Source of the DNA: Phymatolithon calcareum
Lineage: Eukaryota > Rhodophyta > Florideophyceae > Hapalidiales
DNA: 64,000 bases
NCBI GenBank assembly: GCA_977006965.1
Contig: OZ345361.1
Coordinates: forward strand, 2,852,001 to 2,916,000
Reading direction: 5' to 3'
Shown: one piece after another, positions 39,160 to 49,625 of the stretch
How positions within the stretch are numbered: the first letter of the stretch is position 1
Layout: the number at the start of each line of letters is the position of its first letter
Program-made: the position numbers and the translations under genes
Notes under the pieces: model-generated
The model's input: only the letters and a program-made list of their open reading frames with translations
What the model was told of the DNA's origin: nothing
Database searches by the model: none

Positions 39160-41064
39160 GCACCATCACTATATGTTCTATGTGGAAATGGACAGTGTGG
39201 CACTGTCTGAAAATTCTCGAAATGCGTTGTAGCCGACATCAATTGCTGATGGAGATCCGGACTACACTTTGCTCCCGTTCAAAAAGATGCTGCAAATACG
39301 AGACGCTACGATTCATTGGAGACAAGGCCTCCGCATGTTCACTGTTGTACGTGATGCACCATGGTGCCGTCACAGTGCCATCATCATCATTGTTTGACAA
39401 TTTCATCCTTTGAGTGAGCATTGAATTCGCATCTTACATGTGCCCTCTTTTTGCATAGAATATTGATCTTCACTTACCCAACAGAAAGCTTCTAGAGATA
39501 GAGTTGCTCCTGAGTGCTGCTGGAGCATCTGTGAGCTGCGCAGTAAGAACTGGTGCACTGGAAAGGATCGAGATTCTTTCAACAATAATTGTGATCAAAA
39601 TTGACGTCATAAACCACTCGACACGACCACTGTATAAGCACCAGTGGAGTGCAGCAGCAAATAAAGAAACAATTTCGTCGTCACATGTGCGAGAAATGAA
39701 AACTTAACTTCTATCAACGCGTCGCCGTCGTGGCAATGGAACGAGTGCCGATCGAAACAAAGGGATCCAAAACACCAATGCTGCTTCGCACCACCCTGTC
39801 CAGTATCCCCTCAGTGTACCCCCAGAGGACAGGGTCTGTAAACGCATCACTGTCATTGCCATTTCGCTATCGGGTGCTTGAGCATGGTGTTGTGCCCCAT
39901 ATCCTCTCCCCCAAGGTGCTCGTACCGTAGTGCAATTGAAAATACAATCGTCAGAAAAGTGTAATCAGGGTGGATGAGTAAGGTGGGAGCGATCGCAGCA
40001 TTGGGCAATGGCCAAGTCGAGAGATCGAGACACCATGCAGCTGCTAGTTACTGGTGCTTCTGGATTTTATTCTCTATGACGCAGTGATCAACTCGAGTAA
40101 CAGTGTATGAAAAGCAGAACGAACACCCCAAAAGTTGACGTAATCACAACATATGTGAAACGACCTTGGATGGGTCGTGCTTTATCTCTGTCTGAGGTCG
40201 GCCTCTATTCTGTGTCGCTCTACCGGTACCTCTACATAAGAATTGAATGCCAGTGCAAATGACGGTGCGAGTCCCCACGAAGGGTCGCCAAAAGCGATAT
40301 CCCTTAATACAGTGCCAGGTTAGGGACTGCAAACTGATCGCGTCGAAATCCCTAAAGTCGATCACGACTTTATCCGTGCTGTCTCGACATGCGTGAGAGC
40401 AGAGTGCAGCAAAAGGAAAAAGACGGGCTAGAAATTACAAGTCAGGAAATGTTATCATCAACAAGAGTCGTATCCGGTGGACGCTACTGAGTCGATGTCT
40501 TCTGAGATTGCGGCGCGGACATTGGGGAAATTTGGAAGGTAACCACAGACGCTTTTTGTACATTTTTCGACATTGTGATCCACGATAGATACAGTCTAAA
40601 TTTTCCTCTGGTGCGCTATCGGTGTGCTGAAGGTGAGAGATGAGATTATATAAACACACATGCCATGCCATTGACCCTATCCACGGCTCGTGGCCTTCTA
40701 TTATAGTGTTCTTGTGTGCGGGGAAGCCCCCGTTATTGTTTGATAACACACTGCCAATCTCATCAGCATATCAACCACCACGAGATTTTTCCTAAATTTT
40801 CATATTTCTCAGAATGTCGAACTCCGAACGGGGTCACTTCACTCACGTCGACAACACACTTTGTCTAAAGTGGACACTTCTTTCAAGTCGTCACGGGCAG
40901 AGACTTCATTTTTCTATGCGACCCGTCAGCTCTGAGCATTTCACCACCGCACGTCAAGCCGAACTGCCCTTGGGGTTCACCAAGTACGCTTTTCTGCACT
41001 TTAGTGTTTCCCATATGAGTGACACTCCCTCTAGAGTCCCAGCGTCGAACCATTCTCCCGCCAC
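39160..41064. other. Gene-free stretch
   Basis: No frame here has convincing composition. The longest (40435-40749 minus, 40814-41095 plus) lack any motif. A short inverted pair CCCTGTCC / GGACAGGG flanks about 25 bp near 39800. No RNA gene was identified. Confidence 0.35.
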
Positions 41065-41994
41065 ATGCAATACTGTCGTCAATATGAGCTCGTAAATGCG
41101 GCCGTCTTTGGGGTTCCAATGGCTTTATCTTTGCTCTCATTCATCATCGGCGCGTCATATGGCAACGGGTTCCTGTCCTCCACTGCATGTCTTCTGTTGC
41201 TCCTACCACCGGGACTGGGCCTTTTTTTCGTCATGCGACCTATCCGGCAAAAGTTAAGCAGCACTCGAAGAGGGACTCGGGGACAGGGTAACGATGTTTC
41301 AGAAGAAGTCAACTTCCTATGTCATCAATTTCTCGTTGGGGCGATACCGGGCTTCATTGTCGTATCTGTTCTCAGGCTAGCATTGGAAAGCTTAGAGGAC
41401 GTTGGCATCGAAAATCTTACATTTGATCCCTTCCCGGACGGCAGAGGTACAATACCTTTTGCAACTTTTCTCATTGCTTCAATTCTAACGGCTCTCATTC
41501 CCGTGTCTGTGTACATTGAACAAAAAGGACATCTCATTGTAGGCAACCGCGTGGACCGCATGTCTCATAGAGGACAGCCTCTCACTGATGCCTTTTTTAT
41601 TGCAGCTTTCATAGCTCCGATCCTCGGAGTACAAGTGAGTACATCCATTACCACAATAGGATCTCTACTGCACAAATCTGTCTCTTGGGATGATGTCGCT
41701 TTTGTCATCGTAGAAAATGCTTCACGATGCGCACTGCAAGTGGGATGTGCAGCTCTATTAGGGCTGGCTGCACGTCAGAAAAAGGAAGACAGGTATTTCA
41801 CCATTGTGTTTACTGTCCACTTGTGCAGGTCTTCTCTTGCACGACTTCGGCATGCTTCCACAAAATTGTGCCGACCAGTATTCGACTTCCTCTACGTTTG
41901 TGAATATTTGTCTATACTTTGCGCTGTGATAATTGTCATCTTTCTTATTCGAACATTATATCCCCGACAAGAGTCACTCGAGCACGTGCAATGA
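41065..41994 (+). CDS. Seven-transmembrane hypothetical protein
   Basis: A 309-residue intact frame starting with ATG. About seven hydrophobic segments can be seen: residues 10-30 (FGVPMALSLLSFIIGA), 38-57, 88-108 (FLVGAIPGFIVVSVL), 132-153 (FATFLIASILTALIPVSVY), 178-198 (FFIAAFIAPILGVQV), 208-232 and 281-300 (LSILCAVIIVIFLIRTLY). A basic loop follows TM2. I do not recognise the family; no transporter or protease motif is evident. The surrounding region is gene-like and not an obvious transposon. Confidence 0.6.
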   Translation: MQYCRQYELVNAAVFGVPMALSLLSFIIGASYGNGFLSSTACLLLLLPPGLGLFFVMRPIRQKLSSTRRGTRGQGNDVSEEVNFLCHQFLVGAIPGFIVVSVLRLALESLEDVGIENLTFDPFPDGRGTIPFATFLIASILTALIPVSVYIEQKGHLIVGNRVDRMSHRGQPLTDAFFIAAFIAPILGVQVSTSITTIGSLLHKSVSWDDVAFVIVENASRCALQVGCAALLGLAARQKKEDRYFTIVFTVHLCRSSLARLRHASTKLCRPVFDFLYVCEYLSILCAVIIVIFLIRTLYPRQESLEHVQ

Positions 41995-42292
41995 GGCGAG
42001 GTACCACATAGTCTGCAGAAGGGACACTTCTCGCCTCCTTCTAAAGATAAGAGCAAGTCTATTCATATCTTCAAAATTGCAAAATAATAGTGTCTTTTTA
42101 ATCTTTTGAAGATAGAGATGCGCAGCGCAAGTCTATCCAGTATCCGAATCATAATCCCAATCTATATCCCACTGTGGGACGTGTATTGATTTGAGTGGCC
42201 CCATGATTGCGGGAATATTGATGCTATTGTCTATGTGACGAACACCCTCATTTGAGGGTGGATTTAAAAGCTCGAAAAAGTTTGTAAAAAGA

Positions 42293-43790
42293 ATGCGGAA
42301 CGATTTTGAGCGCCAGATTCGGAAAGGCGACCTTTTGTTCTTGGTAGGGAGTACCCCTTTTAATACCTTAAAACCGCGTCGTTCGCCGGTAGGAACGAAA
42401 ATCTGCTGGTCACTCAGAAAAAAGACATCTGCCATACCTCGAGAAAAAGACTCGCGCCGAGTGGTCGGTGCAGCCGTACACACCAAAGCAACATCAGTGA
42501 CAAGTCCTGCACAGTGCTGCCGACTATGTGGAGAGTTTTTCAGTTCAAAAAAGGTCAACGGCACGGTTTGAGGTGCATGTTGATGAAATCAAGGGTCGCT
42601 CGAGCACGTCACTTCGCGTGAAATGGGTCCTTGTTCAGAAACCAATCGAAAAGACTAAGATTAAAACTATCAAGATTGTTAACGTCAAGGCAGGGAAAGC
42701 TGACAAAGACGCTTGTTCCTCTCGAATACTTGTATCGAGTCCCAGCAGGCAAATGTTTTTCCCTCAAACGCCGGCTTACAGTACTCGCGGTCGAACATCT
42801 TCTTCGCCAAACGCCGAGTTATGCGTTCAGTATCAACCACACTCTCGACAGAAGACAACTCAAATCTTATATACAATCAACAGGAGCTCTGAAATCCCTC
42901 TTACGGGTTCCCTTGCCTACACCCTGCATGGTTCTTGGGACCAACCATCGAAAGAGGAGCTTGATGTCATTGCGCCAGACCGTGAACAGAGTCTTTTTGC
43001 TTATGCAGTGCATTGGTTCGAGCGCCAAGTTCTATGTCCAATTGGGGGAATGATTCCCCGTCAGTTCTGGAAAGTTCGCACTATAAATAGAGATGTTATA
43101 TCCGAGAACGGTGGCATCGGGTTCCACACACCGTACGATTCCTTCATGACGATGTTTCTCCGAGTGCACCTACGAATAATTATTGCTTAGGCATCCGCTA
43201 AGCTGAAACGAAAAGGAAGAACAGAGGCTAAGATTTTCGGAATACTCGTCCTCACGGGTTAGGCGCAAAGAGATTTATGAATGTCTACCATGGGGAACAA
43301 GTATATCCTCGCTCCTTCATTTTCAAACAGTGGTATGACCAGAGCCAGGTAAATTCACCGTGCAACCAAGTGAGCAAGTCGTCCGTACAGTACCGGTGGG
43401 CGCTCGTTCAGGATTTTATCGATGCTATTAATGATCACAAAAAACACACTGTGTCTTTGTTAGACCTGGTTTTGCTCTGCTAATTTCATATCTCTTTGGT
43501 ATAGCAATGGAGGTCATTGGACTGAAAATGGCCTCCTTCAGTACATCGCCATCCACCGTAAACCGGAGAAAGGTTGCGAGTTACAGAATTCAGACTAAGG
43601 AAGACGTGAGATAATGCTGCATCTTGATCTGGGGACAAAGACAGAGGGCGAGAAGCAAAACGCTTTAGAATGTTAAGCTGCCCATAGTACAGTTGTACTG
43701 CCCCGTCTTGTGGCCCCATGCTCTGGTACAAGGCGCCTTGTCCTCCGGAATTCACTCTGCCTCGCGCAATAATCATCGATGTTCAGTACT
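42293..43790 (+). pseudogene. PiggyBac-like transposase (DDE_Tnp_1_7), broken
   Basis: Plus-strand segments in several frames. An N-terminal region matches copy A (REKDSRRVVGAAVHTKATS, CCRLCGEFFSSKKVNGTV, STSLRVKWVLVQKP). Segment 42528-43190 ends HTPYDSFMTMFLRVHLRIII. A piece near 43230 reads FGILVL-like sequence after KRKGRTEAK. Segment 43277-43483 reads YRWALVQDFIDAINDHKKHT. Then comes SLWYSNGGHWTENG, then IHRKPEKGCELQNSD at about 43495-43600. This order, YDxFM...RF...YRW-DFI...RWYG-GG-W...RKPEN-C-xQN, is that of the PiggyBac-type DDE_Tnp_1_7 domain in algae and oomycetes. Stops and frameshifts make it inactive. Confidence 0.7.
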
Positions 43791-43799
43791 CCAAAAGGT

Positions 43800-44500
43800 A
43801 TATTTGCTCCAAGGGCGGTGTTGAAACCCACTTAACTCCTCCGAAAATGGAAAAGTAAGCCACAGGTGGCATGATGACTACTTTAGCTGTTCAAAACAAC
43901 TGCAGAGTCTGACAAGTCAAGGAACTAACCCTCGTGTTCTGTATGTGTATGGTTGCTTTATTCCCCTAAGAGGCTAGCACGTATAGAAGGCTTCATGTGA
44001 CTCCACTTGCTGTGGTCGGAAGCGTCTTTTATGGACGATTCGATACTTTGGTTTGGGATATCGCCAAGAAGAGAAGCATACGTTCTGGGTACGCATTGTA
44101 GCAGTATCCTGCGGACGAGGAGAGTCCTCCACAGTTCCCCGTTTCGATTTTGAGTGCATCGCTTGAGAGCGATTCTTGGCGTCTTCTCCGCCTGCAGCTC
44201 TCCTTGGTGGAGAGACCGTCCGCAACGACCGGGCGGCTCCATGATCGTTCGAATTGAATGACCATGGATGCAAGATCTCTTTCGTGTTCTCATCATGTAG
44301 TAGATTTGATGGCGCCGCAATCAACATATGTGGCACTTCAGCAGGTAGAAACTGTTTTGATAAACATGCTGAACACATCCATGAGCTTGATGCCTTTGAT
44401 GAGCCTAATAATGAGTAGCTTTCGTTGGCAAAATATAATTTATTCTCATTCTTATGAGAATAAATTATGAGGGATCCCTCAATTGAGGGAAATTTCCCGT
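43800..44500 (+). other. 3' region of PiggyBac-like copy B
   Basis: Frames are broken on both strands. MAPQSTYVALQQVETVLI near 44310 is shared with the small fragment at 9381. A longer minus frame (43974-44378) is probably a shadow. Confidence 0.4.
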
Positions 44501-44514
44501 CATATAGACACTAG

Positions 44515-45065
44515 ACAGTTCTCGGATTGTTCTGTCTGGTCTCCCTATTTTACTGTTGGCCAAGAGCCACGAGATTATAATGGTAGATGTGGAAGAATGT
44601 GATTGGACATTATAGTGACCAATTATTGACGAGAGGATGCAGTCAGGGAGTTAGGTGCTACACGTGTAGGCAGTATGATCCCATATCCCCCCTCTTGACG
44701 TTATTTTGGTGTAAGACAAGAAACGGTGGGAAAAAAGTACACGCGTTGATACACGTGGCTGTTGATGGCATAAATTATCGAAACTGGCTGGCAGTCGAGA
44801 CAAGCCAGAGCACGACTGTTAGAACAGTCAACCCCCACACGTAAACGAAGCGATCACGCGAGCGAGCAAAACATAGCGACGTGCGCGACACGAAATTGAG
44901 CATGAGCGAGAGCGGCGTGCATGCTGTGGACTTCAGACGATCTGGGTTCGCTGGTTCACGATAACCACCGCTGGGGCGCGTGGAGTGGGATGTGCTAGCG
45001 AGAGGTCTTTGATACCGACCGTCGGCCCTGTAACCTCCTCCAGTGGTTGGATAGTGGGTTGCACT
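44515..45065. other. Region upstream of H3-mimic gene
   Basis: No coding sequence. TGTTAGAACAGTC at 44817 resembles an LTR terminus (TG...). If so, the H3-mimic gene and the Copia fragment could share one element. No second LTR was found to confirm this. Confidence 0.25.
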
Positions 45066-45245
45066 ATGGCGAACACGAAACAGAAGGCGAAGAAGTCCAC
45101 TGGCGGGAGAGCGCCAAGGGCGGAGCTCGCGAGGAAGGCTGCCCGGGAGGTCAAGTACCCGGGGCCGCGAAAGTGCACGAAAACGCGGCTTGTTGCGTCC
45201 AGCCACGCCGGGAAGGAGGACTGCGGTTCTGCTTCGAACACATAA
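45066..45245 (+). CDS. Histone H3 tail-like N-terminus of element-encoded protein
   Basis: The frame starts at ATG 45066 and reads M, then ANTKQKAKKSTGGRAPR, then AELARKAAREVKYPGPRK, and is open to 45245. Compared with the canonical H3 tail ([20 protein letters not shown] then ATKAARK), 19 of the first 26 residues after Met agree. These include the positions of H3 K4, K9, S10, T11, K23 and R26. R2, R8, K14 and K27 are replaced by Asn, Lys, Arg and Glu. No H3 globular domain follows. Instead a second frame, open in parallel from 45047, continues the protein (see the next entry). A frameshift therefore separates tail and body in this copy. Confidence 0.7.
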   Translation: MANTKQKAKKSTGGRAPRAELARKAAREVKYPGPRKCTKTRLVASSHAGKEDCGSASNT

Positions 45246-46300
45246 GGCTCGGCCCGAGATGCCTGGATGAAACGAGCTTTGTTGAGGTTTTTGGTCCGGA
45301 GGTCTACCGATGGTGCAAGAGAAGGCCTCAATGCAAGCTGAGGGCTGCAAAAGAGGCGCGTTGGGGCTTTCTAGAGCAAGATGATGGACAAGCCGGTAGT
45401 ACCGCGAGCTGGGCGTTCCGACGGATCAAACTCTCGGATGGCCAGGCCGAAGGGGAGAGTGAAGGTCGGTATTACGCGTCCGCAGACAAGAGGGGCCAAA
45501 AGTGGTATCCGATTCTTCTCCATACGATGGAAATAGAGAAGATCGCCGGCGTTTCTCTCGGAATTGGAAGAAAAGTGGCTCGCGGACACCACGTCTCAAA
45601 CGAAGGGGTAGTGGTCCTGGGATCTGGCCCGATGTACTTCTGTGTGGAAGCCGTGGACCGCTGGTGTGCAACCAACAAAGGACGATCATTGAGACTTGAT
45701 CGGCAAGGAAGTCGGGCGGTGAGTAGAGATGCGAAGTCGCATTACCGAGTAGGATACTCTGTGCTCTACCGAACCGGAGGAGACACAACATGCGTACTGG
45801 CAGCAGTTCTGAATGGGATAAGTACGGTTGGAAGAAAGGAAGATGCCGATGACATGATGCGGAGTGTACTGCACAGTAGGGTGCCGGAGCCGCGGGTGCG
45901 TGATCTAGGAGACCTGTCCAAATAGTTTTGCAACGCAGTAGGAAGGTACGCGCTGGTTCATGTGCCCGGACTTGTCGACCCAAGTCCGAACTGGCTCATT
46001 CAGCGAAAAAGCGGCATATTCCTCACATCTCTGCGTGATACTTGATTTGAGAACAACATGGTAGTTGTGGACGCCAACAGGAAGGTAATCTTAGACTAAA
46101 TGGAGCACTGTGCGTTCAAGCTTTGTCTTCAGGCTTTGGCGGCATGCCTGGGGGATGGCGTCAGATTTGATTACATCGAAGAAGTCCGGATGATTCCCAT
46201 GGAGACGGGCCGTCGGAACAGGCCACGGAATCGGAGAAGAGGAAGAGAAATGAGTGAAATGCAAGCATGGCATAGTTTTGCCAAGGAAAATCGTGAATAA
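45066..46300 (+). pseudogene. H3-mimic fused to cysteine-peptidase-like protein, decayed
   Basis: After the H3-like tail the body continues in frame 2 to 46300, with three in-frame stops (TAG 45923, a TGA near 46043, a TAA near 46096). The frame is otherwise uninterrupted, so decay is mild. The body starts with a basic part (VYRWCKRRPQCKLRAAKEAR). Next is GGDTTCVLAAVLNGIS, a Cys in the setting of a papain-fold nucleophile helix. Then come SPNWLIQRKSGIFLTSLRDT, NNMVVVDANRKVILD (where an active enzyme would have a His before VVVD), FKLCLQALAACLGDG, and an Arg-rich end (RRNRPRNRRRGREM). The peptidase idea is a motif-level inference. It may be an accessory gene of a mobile element: its 3' end lies 44 bp from the convergent end of a Copia fragment. 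Confidence 0.55.
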
Positions 46301-46343
46301 GTGTAGCCTAGTATATTGAAATCTAGTTTAGATTAGATCTAAG

Positions 46344-47600
46344 CTAGAGATTGTGTTCCGAACAAAGTGTTCTATGCCCTTTTGATAAAGTCATGTGTTG
46401 GAGGACTCCCGACACCATTGCGTTGTTCAACGTTTTGAAAGCAACAGGATTGACTTTGGTTAGCGCATCTGCTAGGTTCTGGGATCCTGGGATGCACTGC
46501 ATAGCAGAAATATCTCCAGATTCAAAAGAATCACGAAGGCGAGATACAGTTGGACGAAGACGATAATCACGACCCTCATGCAACGTAGTAATAGTGGAAT
46601 GTAGACCGAATGAGTCGACGGTGAGAACCAGCGGACGAAAAAGATATCCGCGACTGCTTGCATCTATGCCAACCGAGGATGTGATATAAAGAGCTGTCTT
46701 TGTGTGGAATGTAAATTCCCGTTAGGAATCCCGTTTGGCCATACGAGGATGCTCCTGTACTCGCATCTGATAAGGAAAGGATTGAAACAGACTTTAGAGT
46801 GGTATAGTCGGTTAGCGGAGATGGTAGTGACTGATAGACGAAGGTCGGCGAAAGCTGATGAACTTGGTGGAAAGCAGAGGTGTTTATCTCGAAGGTTTCC
46901 AACATTCTGCTGAGATTTGCTGGCTGCAAGTGAGGCTTGCCGCAGAACGCCATGACCAATGTAGTTATGATTCCCCGTCAGGCTCTGGAGGGAAGTGAGC
47001 TCACCTGGGGTGCATACACCTTCGAGCTGATTTCTGCGTGGGCGCGGAATATCCAGTGGAGAAATCGTTCTCATGAATTCGACCATTGAGACGCGAACAC
47101 TGTAATCTTCAGACTCCTCAAGTAGAAGCCTGTTGAATAATAATTTGCGCTCGGTGACGAAGCGGCCAATTATAAACCGGTTTGATATAGCGTCTTTGAA
47201 TCTCTGAATCTCGTCTGGACTTCCGGCGAGAAATAGATCGTCAACTACCTTCGCAATGAGCAGGATAACATTAGAATTGTTGTCTCTTAGGACTAACAGC
47301 TGCAGAATACCTTGAATGGTTTGTAATCCATACTCGGAGAGTCATTCTTCCACGCAGATCTGCCAGAGGCGTCCTGACTCAACAAGACCATACGCAGGTT
47401 TGATGAGCTTCCAGACTTCATCAATGTAATCTAACCAACCTTTTGGTGGGCGCATGTAGATTTCGCGCTGAAGAATTCCTGCTTGTAGATAAGCTCCAGA
47501 AATATCGATGGTAGCGAGTCTCAAATGCAAAAGAGCGCCAAAGGAAAGTAGTATTAAGCTGGATCTGCAGCAATCCAGAAGCCCGACGGAATCTCCCCGT
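46344..47600 (-). pseudogene. Second Copia-like element fragment (RT to RNase H end)
   Basis: On the minus strand: RT block LRLATIDISGAYLQAGILQR (47342-47611 frame), then IYMRPPKGWLDYIDEVWKLI; RT end with LTGNHNYIGHGVLRQASLAA; RNase H SILSLSDASTGASSYGQTGF; and the terminal segment CIPGSQNLADALTKVNPVAF, stopping at 46344. Frames are broken. The upstream side is fused to a Harbinger transposase remnant near 47560, so the 5' part of pol is missing. Confidence 0.8.
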
Positions 47601-48473
47601 TCCTGAGCCATCTGGCCAATGAAGAGACATAGAACGCAACGGAATCATGGGTGCTCCCGACGCACTTGCAGCTCATGAACATAAAACGGTACTTCGAGTC
47701 AACTACAGCTTGTACTGGAAGAGCGTACATCCCTTTCCGACAGTAAAAATTGCGCGGAACGTAGTCGTCAGGCAGTTTCGATATTGCTCCATCAAGTGGC
47801 CAACGCAGCCACACAAGGGGCTTGGTAGAGATCTAGACTCGTTGAATACTCGCGTAAGCTCTCTTAGAGCAGCGGTATCATGAAGGGGAACACCAGGCAT
47901 GTGCAGCACAGATGTGATTGACAGAACAGTGTCATGAAAAATTGAATAAAACGTCAAGCGCCCGAACCTCCAAAATATCATCAGGTCATGATGGCAAGCG
48001 CCATTGAGGATACGAAGAGTGACTGCAAGTCTAATGGCTGGGTCAATTGCCCCGCCACTGGTATTTTTCGCCTTAAAACGATCACGCCGCAACTGCGGCT
48101 TTGCCATTTCGAGAAGAGCTTCGAACGTCGAACTTGACAGCCTGAAAGCGCGCTGAAACTCCGCATCACTCAAGTACCACGTAATATCCTTGAACGTTTC
48201 ACGGCAGCGGCGCTTTGAAGCCGAGCGCAAGCGGGGAAGAACTTGATGAATAGCAGCTGCAAATTCCGGTTTAGTGCAAAGAGCTAAAGCAATCCCCAGA
48301 CTTGCGATCAAAGCGTCTCTGGCTGCTTTCGGATGAGAGTGATACATAGGGTCTGCAAATGCGACTACGACGTCGTGGGGCAATTGCGAGTGGGGTGTTA
48401 GGTATCGGTTGCAAAGAAATTCCCGGAAAAAAACCACGGCCGTGGGAAAAGATATGATAAATTGAGCAAACAT
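47554..48473 (-). pseudogene. Harbinger/PIF-type transposase remnant 1
   Basis: The minus frame 47703-48473 has an N-terminal helical region followed by FRLSSSTFEALLEMAKPQLR, then IDPAIRLAVTLRILNGACHH and PGVPLHDTAALRELTRVF. The 47554-47814 frame continues after a frameshift with the DDE part: SKLPDDYVPRNFYCRKGMYA, then QAVVDSKYRFMFMSC and CVGSTHDSVAF. This is the DDE_Tnp_4 (PIF/Harbinger) pattern. The C-terminal catalytic Glu region is cut off at the Copia junction. Confidence 0.8.
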
Positions 48474-48890
48474 GGTAAGTTAACTTCTTTCCCGGAGAAA
48501 AAAAGTTACCAAATATGTTGGATGCAAGCCTCTGCGAGTTAGATGCAAGCGGTCGCATTTTGGATGCAACCTGCCTTCGTCGTGCGCTTCAGCCAATAGC
48601 GTGTTCTAGATTTCATCTATATGATCTGCCAACATGAACATGAATATATTTGTTTTCGTATATACTGGCCCTCAGTATAATGGGTTCAACCAGGAATTCG
48701 CCATTTCGCTACTTTAGATTATGTTTGATTTTTTGGACCAATATGCGCGTATAAAACCTGGAAGCACTTCGATACTTCTGGAGCTCTGGAAAGGGGTACC
48801 GGGACCCCTCTCCAGATTCCCACTTCTACTACTTGACCGTTCACGTACAGAAAGCACCGTGCCGGACTCCGAGTACAACCTTGTACTCCG

Positions 48891-49625
48891 GTGTATGGCA
48901 CTTTCGCCAAAATTTTCCCATTTTGGCAAAGGCCTGTGTACGCACTCTTGAAAATGCAGCGCAATATCGCCGCCGTAGCGGTGTCCGCAGCGGCTCTCGA
49001 TGTCGTGGTACTTGCGATGCATAAGCAAAGAAAACGACGACTCCCGCAACCACGGTTCCATCGCCCGGCTCTTCTTCGTCCATTCGGTGTTTCAACAACC
49101 CCATGGCAGCTTCTTCTCACTTTTGGAGGCCCTGAAGATTTTATTATTGCGACAAACTTCACAAAAGCCGCAATTACTGACTTAATTCTTCCTGCATTTC
49201 AAATTGAGCGCGCAAAGACAAACTTTGGCAGCCCGTACAGGACGGACCCTAAGACTAGAGGCAGACAACCGCAGCGTTGACGTAGATACACAGAATGCGT
49301 ACTACGAAGGCTACAAACAGAATGTAGAAGAAACTAATATGTTTGTGTAGAGCTTTTTTAGCGAGGTTATTCGTGGCGGGTTGAACTTTCCGGGCAGTTG
49401 GCATGTTAGTAGAATAGCTTTCACATTTGGCCTTATTTCAAAAAAGCTTTGCGACGAGAGGACACCGCCCGGTCCCTGCCTTCTCGGCGATAGCGCCTTC
49501 GGCACATCCGCGAAAGTGACAAACGGAAAATTGTGCGTGCACGAAAAACCAAGGAAAACTGCCCAGCTGCAGCTTCTGCAGAACTTGGATCGGATTGGTA
49601 ATGATCTGAGAGCGATCGGCTAACG
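48891..49625 (+). pseudogene. Harbinger/PIF-type transposase remnant 2
   Basis: The plus frame 48891-49280 gives an N-terminal part (AALDVVVLAMHKQRKRRLPQ, then PFGVSTTPWQLLLTFGGPED and TKAAITDLILPAFQIERAK). The 49381-49623 frame gives LNFPGSWHVSRIAFTFGLIS and TPPGPCLLGDSAFGTSAKV. The NFPGSWHDSR / LGDSAF motifs are typical of the DDE_Tnp_4 core. The second Asp of the triad is Val here (WHVSR for WHDSR). It belongs to a different subfamily from remnant 1 and points the opposite way. Confidence 0.75.

Larger units (their letters stand above)
42228..44510 (+). mobile_element. PiggyBac-like element, copy B
   Basis: 2283 bp. The right end TGTCTATATGACGGG (read inward from 44510) and the left end TGTCTATGTGACG (42228) are inverted repeats. 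The flanks are CTAG at 44511-44514 and CTAT at 42224-42227 (one change). Subterminal palindromes CCCTCAATTGAGGG (right) and CCCTCATTTGAGGG (left) match those of copy A. It is longer than copy A and includes the DDE part, but the coding region is broken. Confidence 0.8.

Noticed and set aside
41797-41829. GTATTT...TGTGCAG segment in the 7-TM gene as a 36-nt intron
   Set aside because: It is far shorter than the 99-145-nt introns seen in NDPK, and the frame is open through it, so it was kept as coding.
45047-45245. Reading the H3-like stretch as a remnant of a genuine histone H3 gene
   Set aside because: No globular H3 sequence follows in any frame. Many tail positions are replaced in a lysine/arginine-preserving way, and the downstream frame belongs to an unrelated protein. 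A search of the genome's own H3 genes would settle it.
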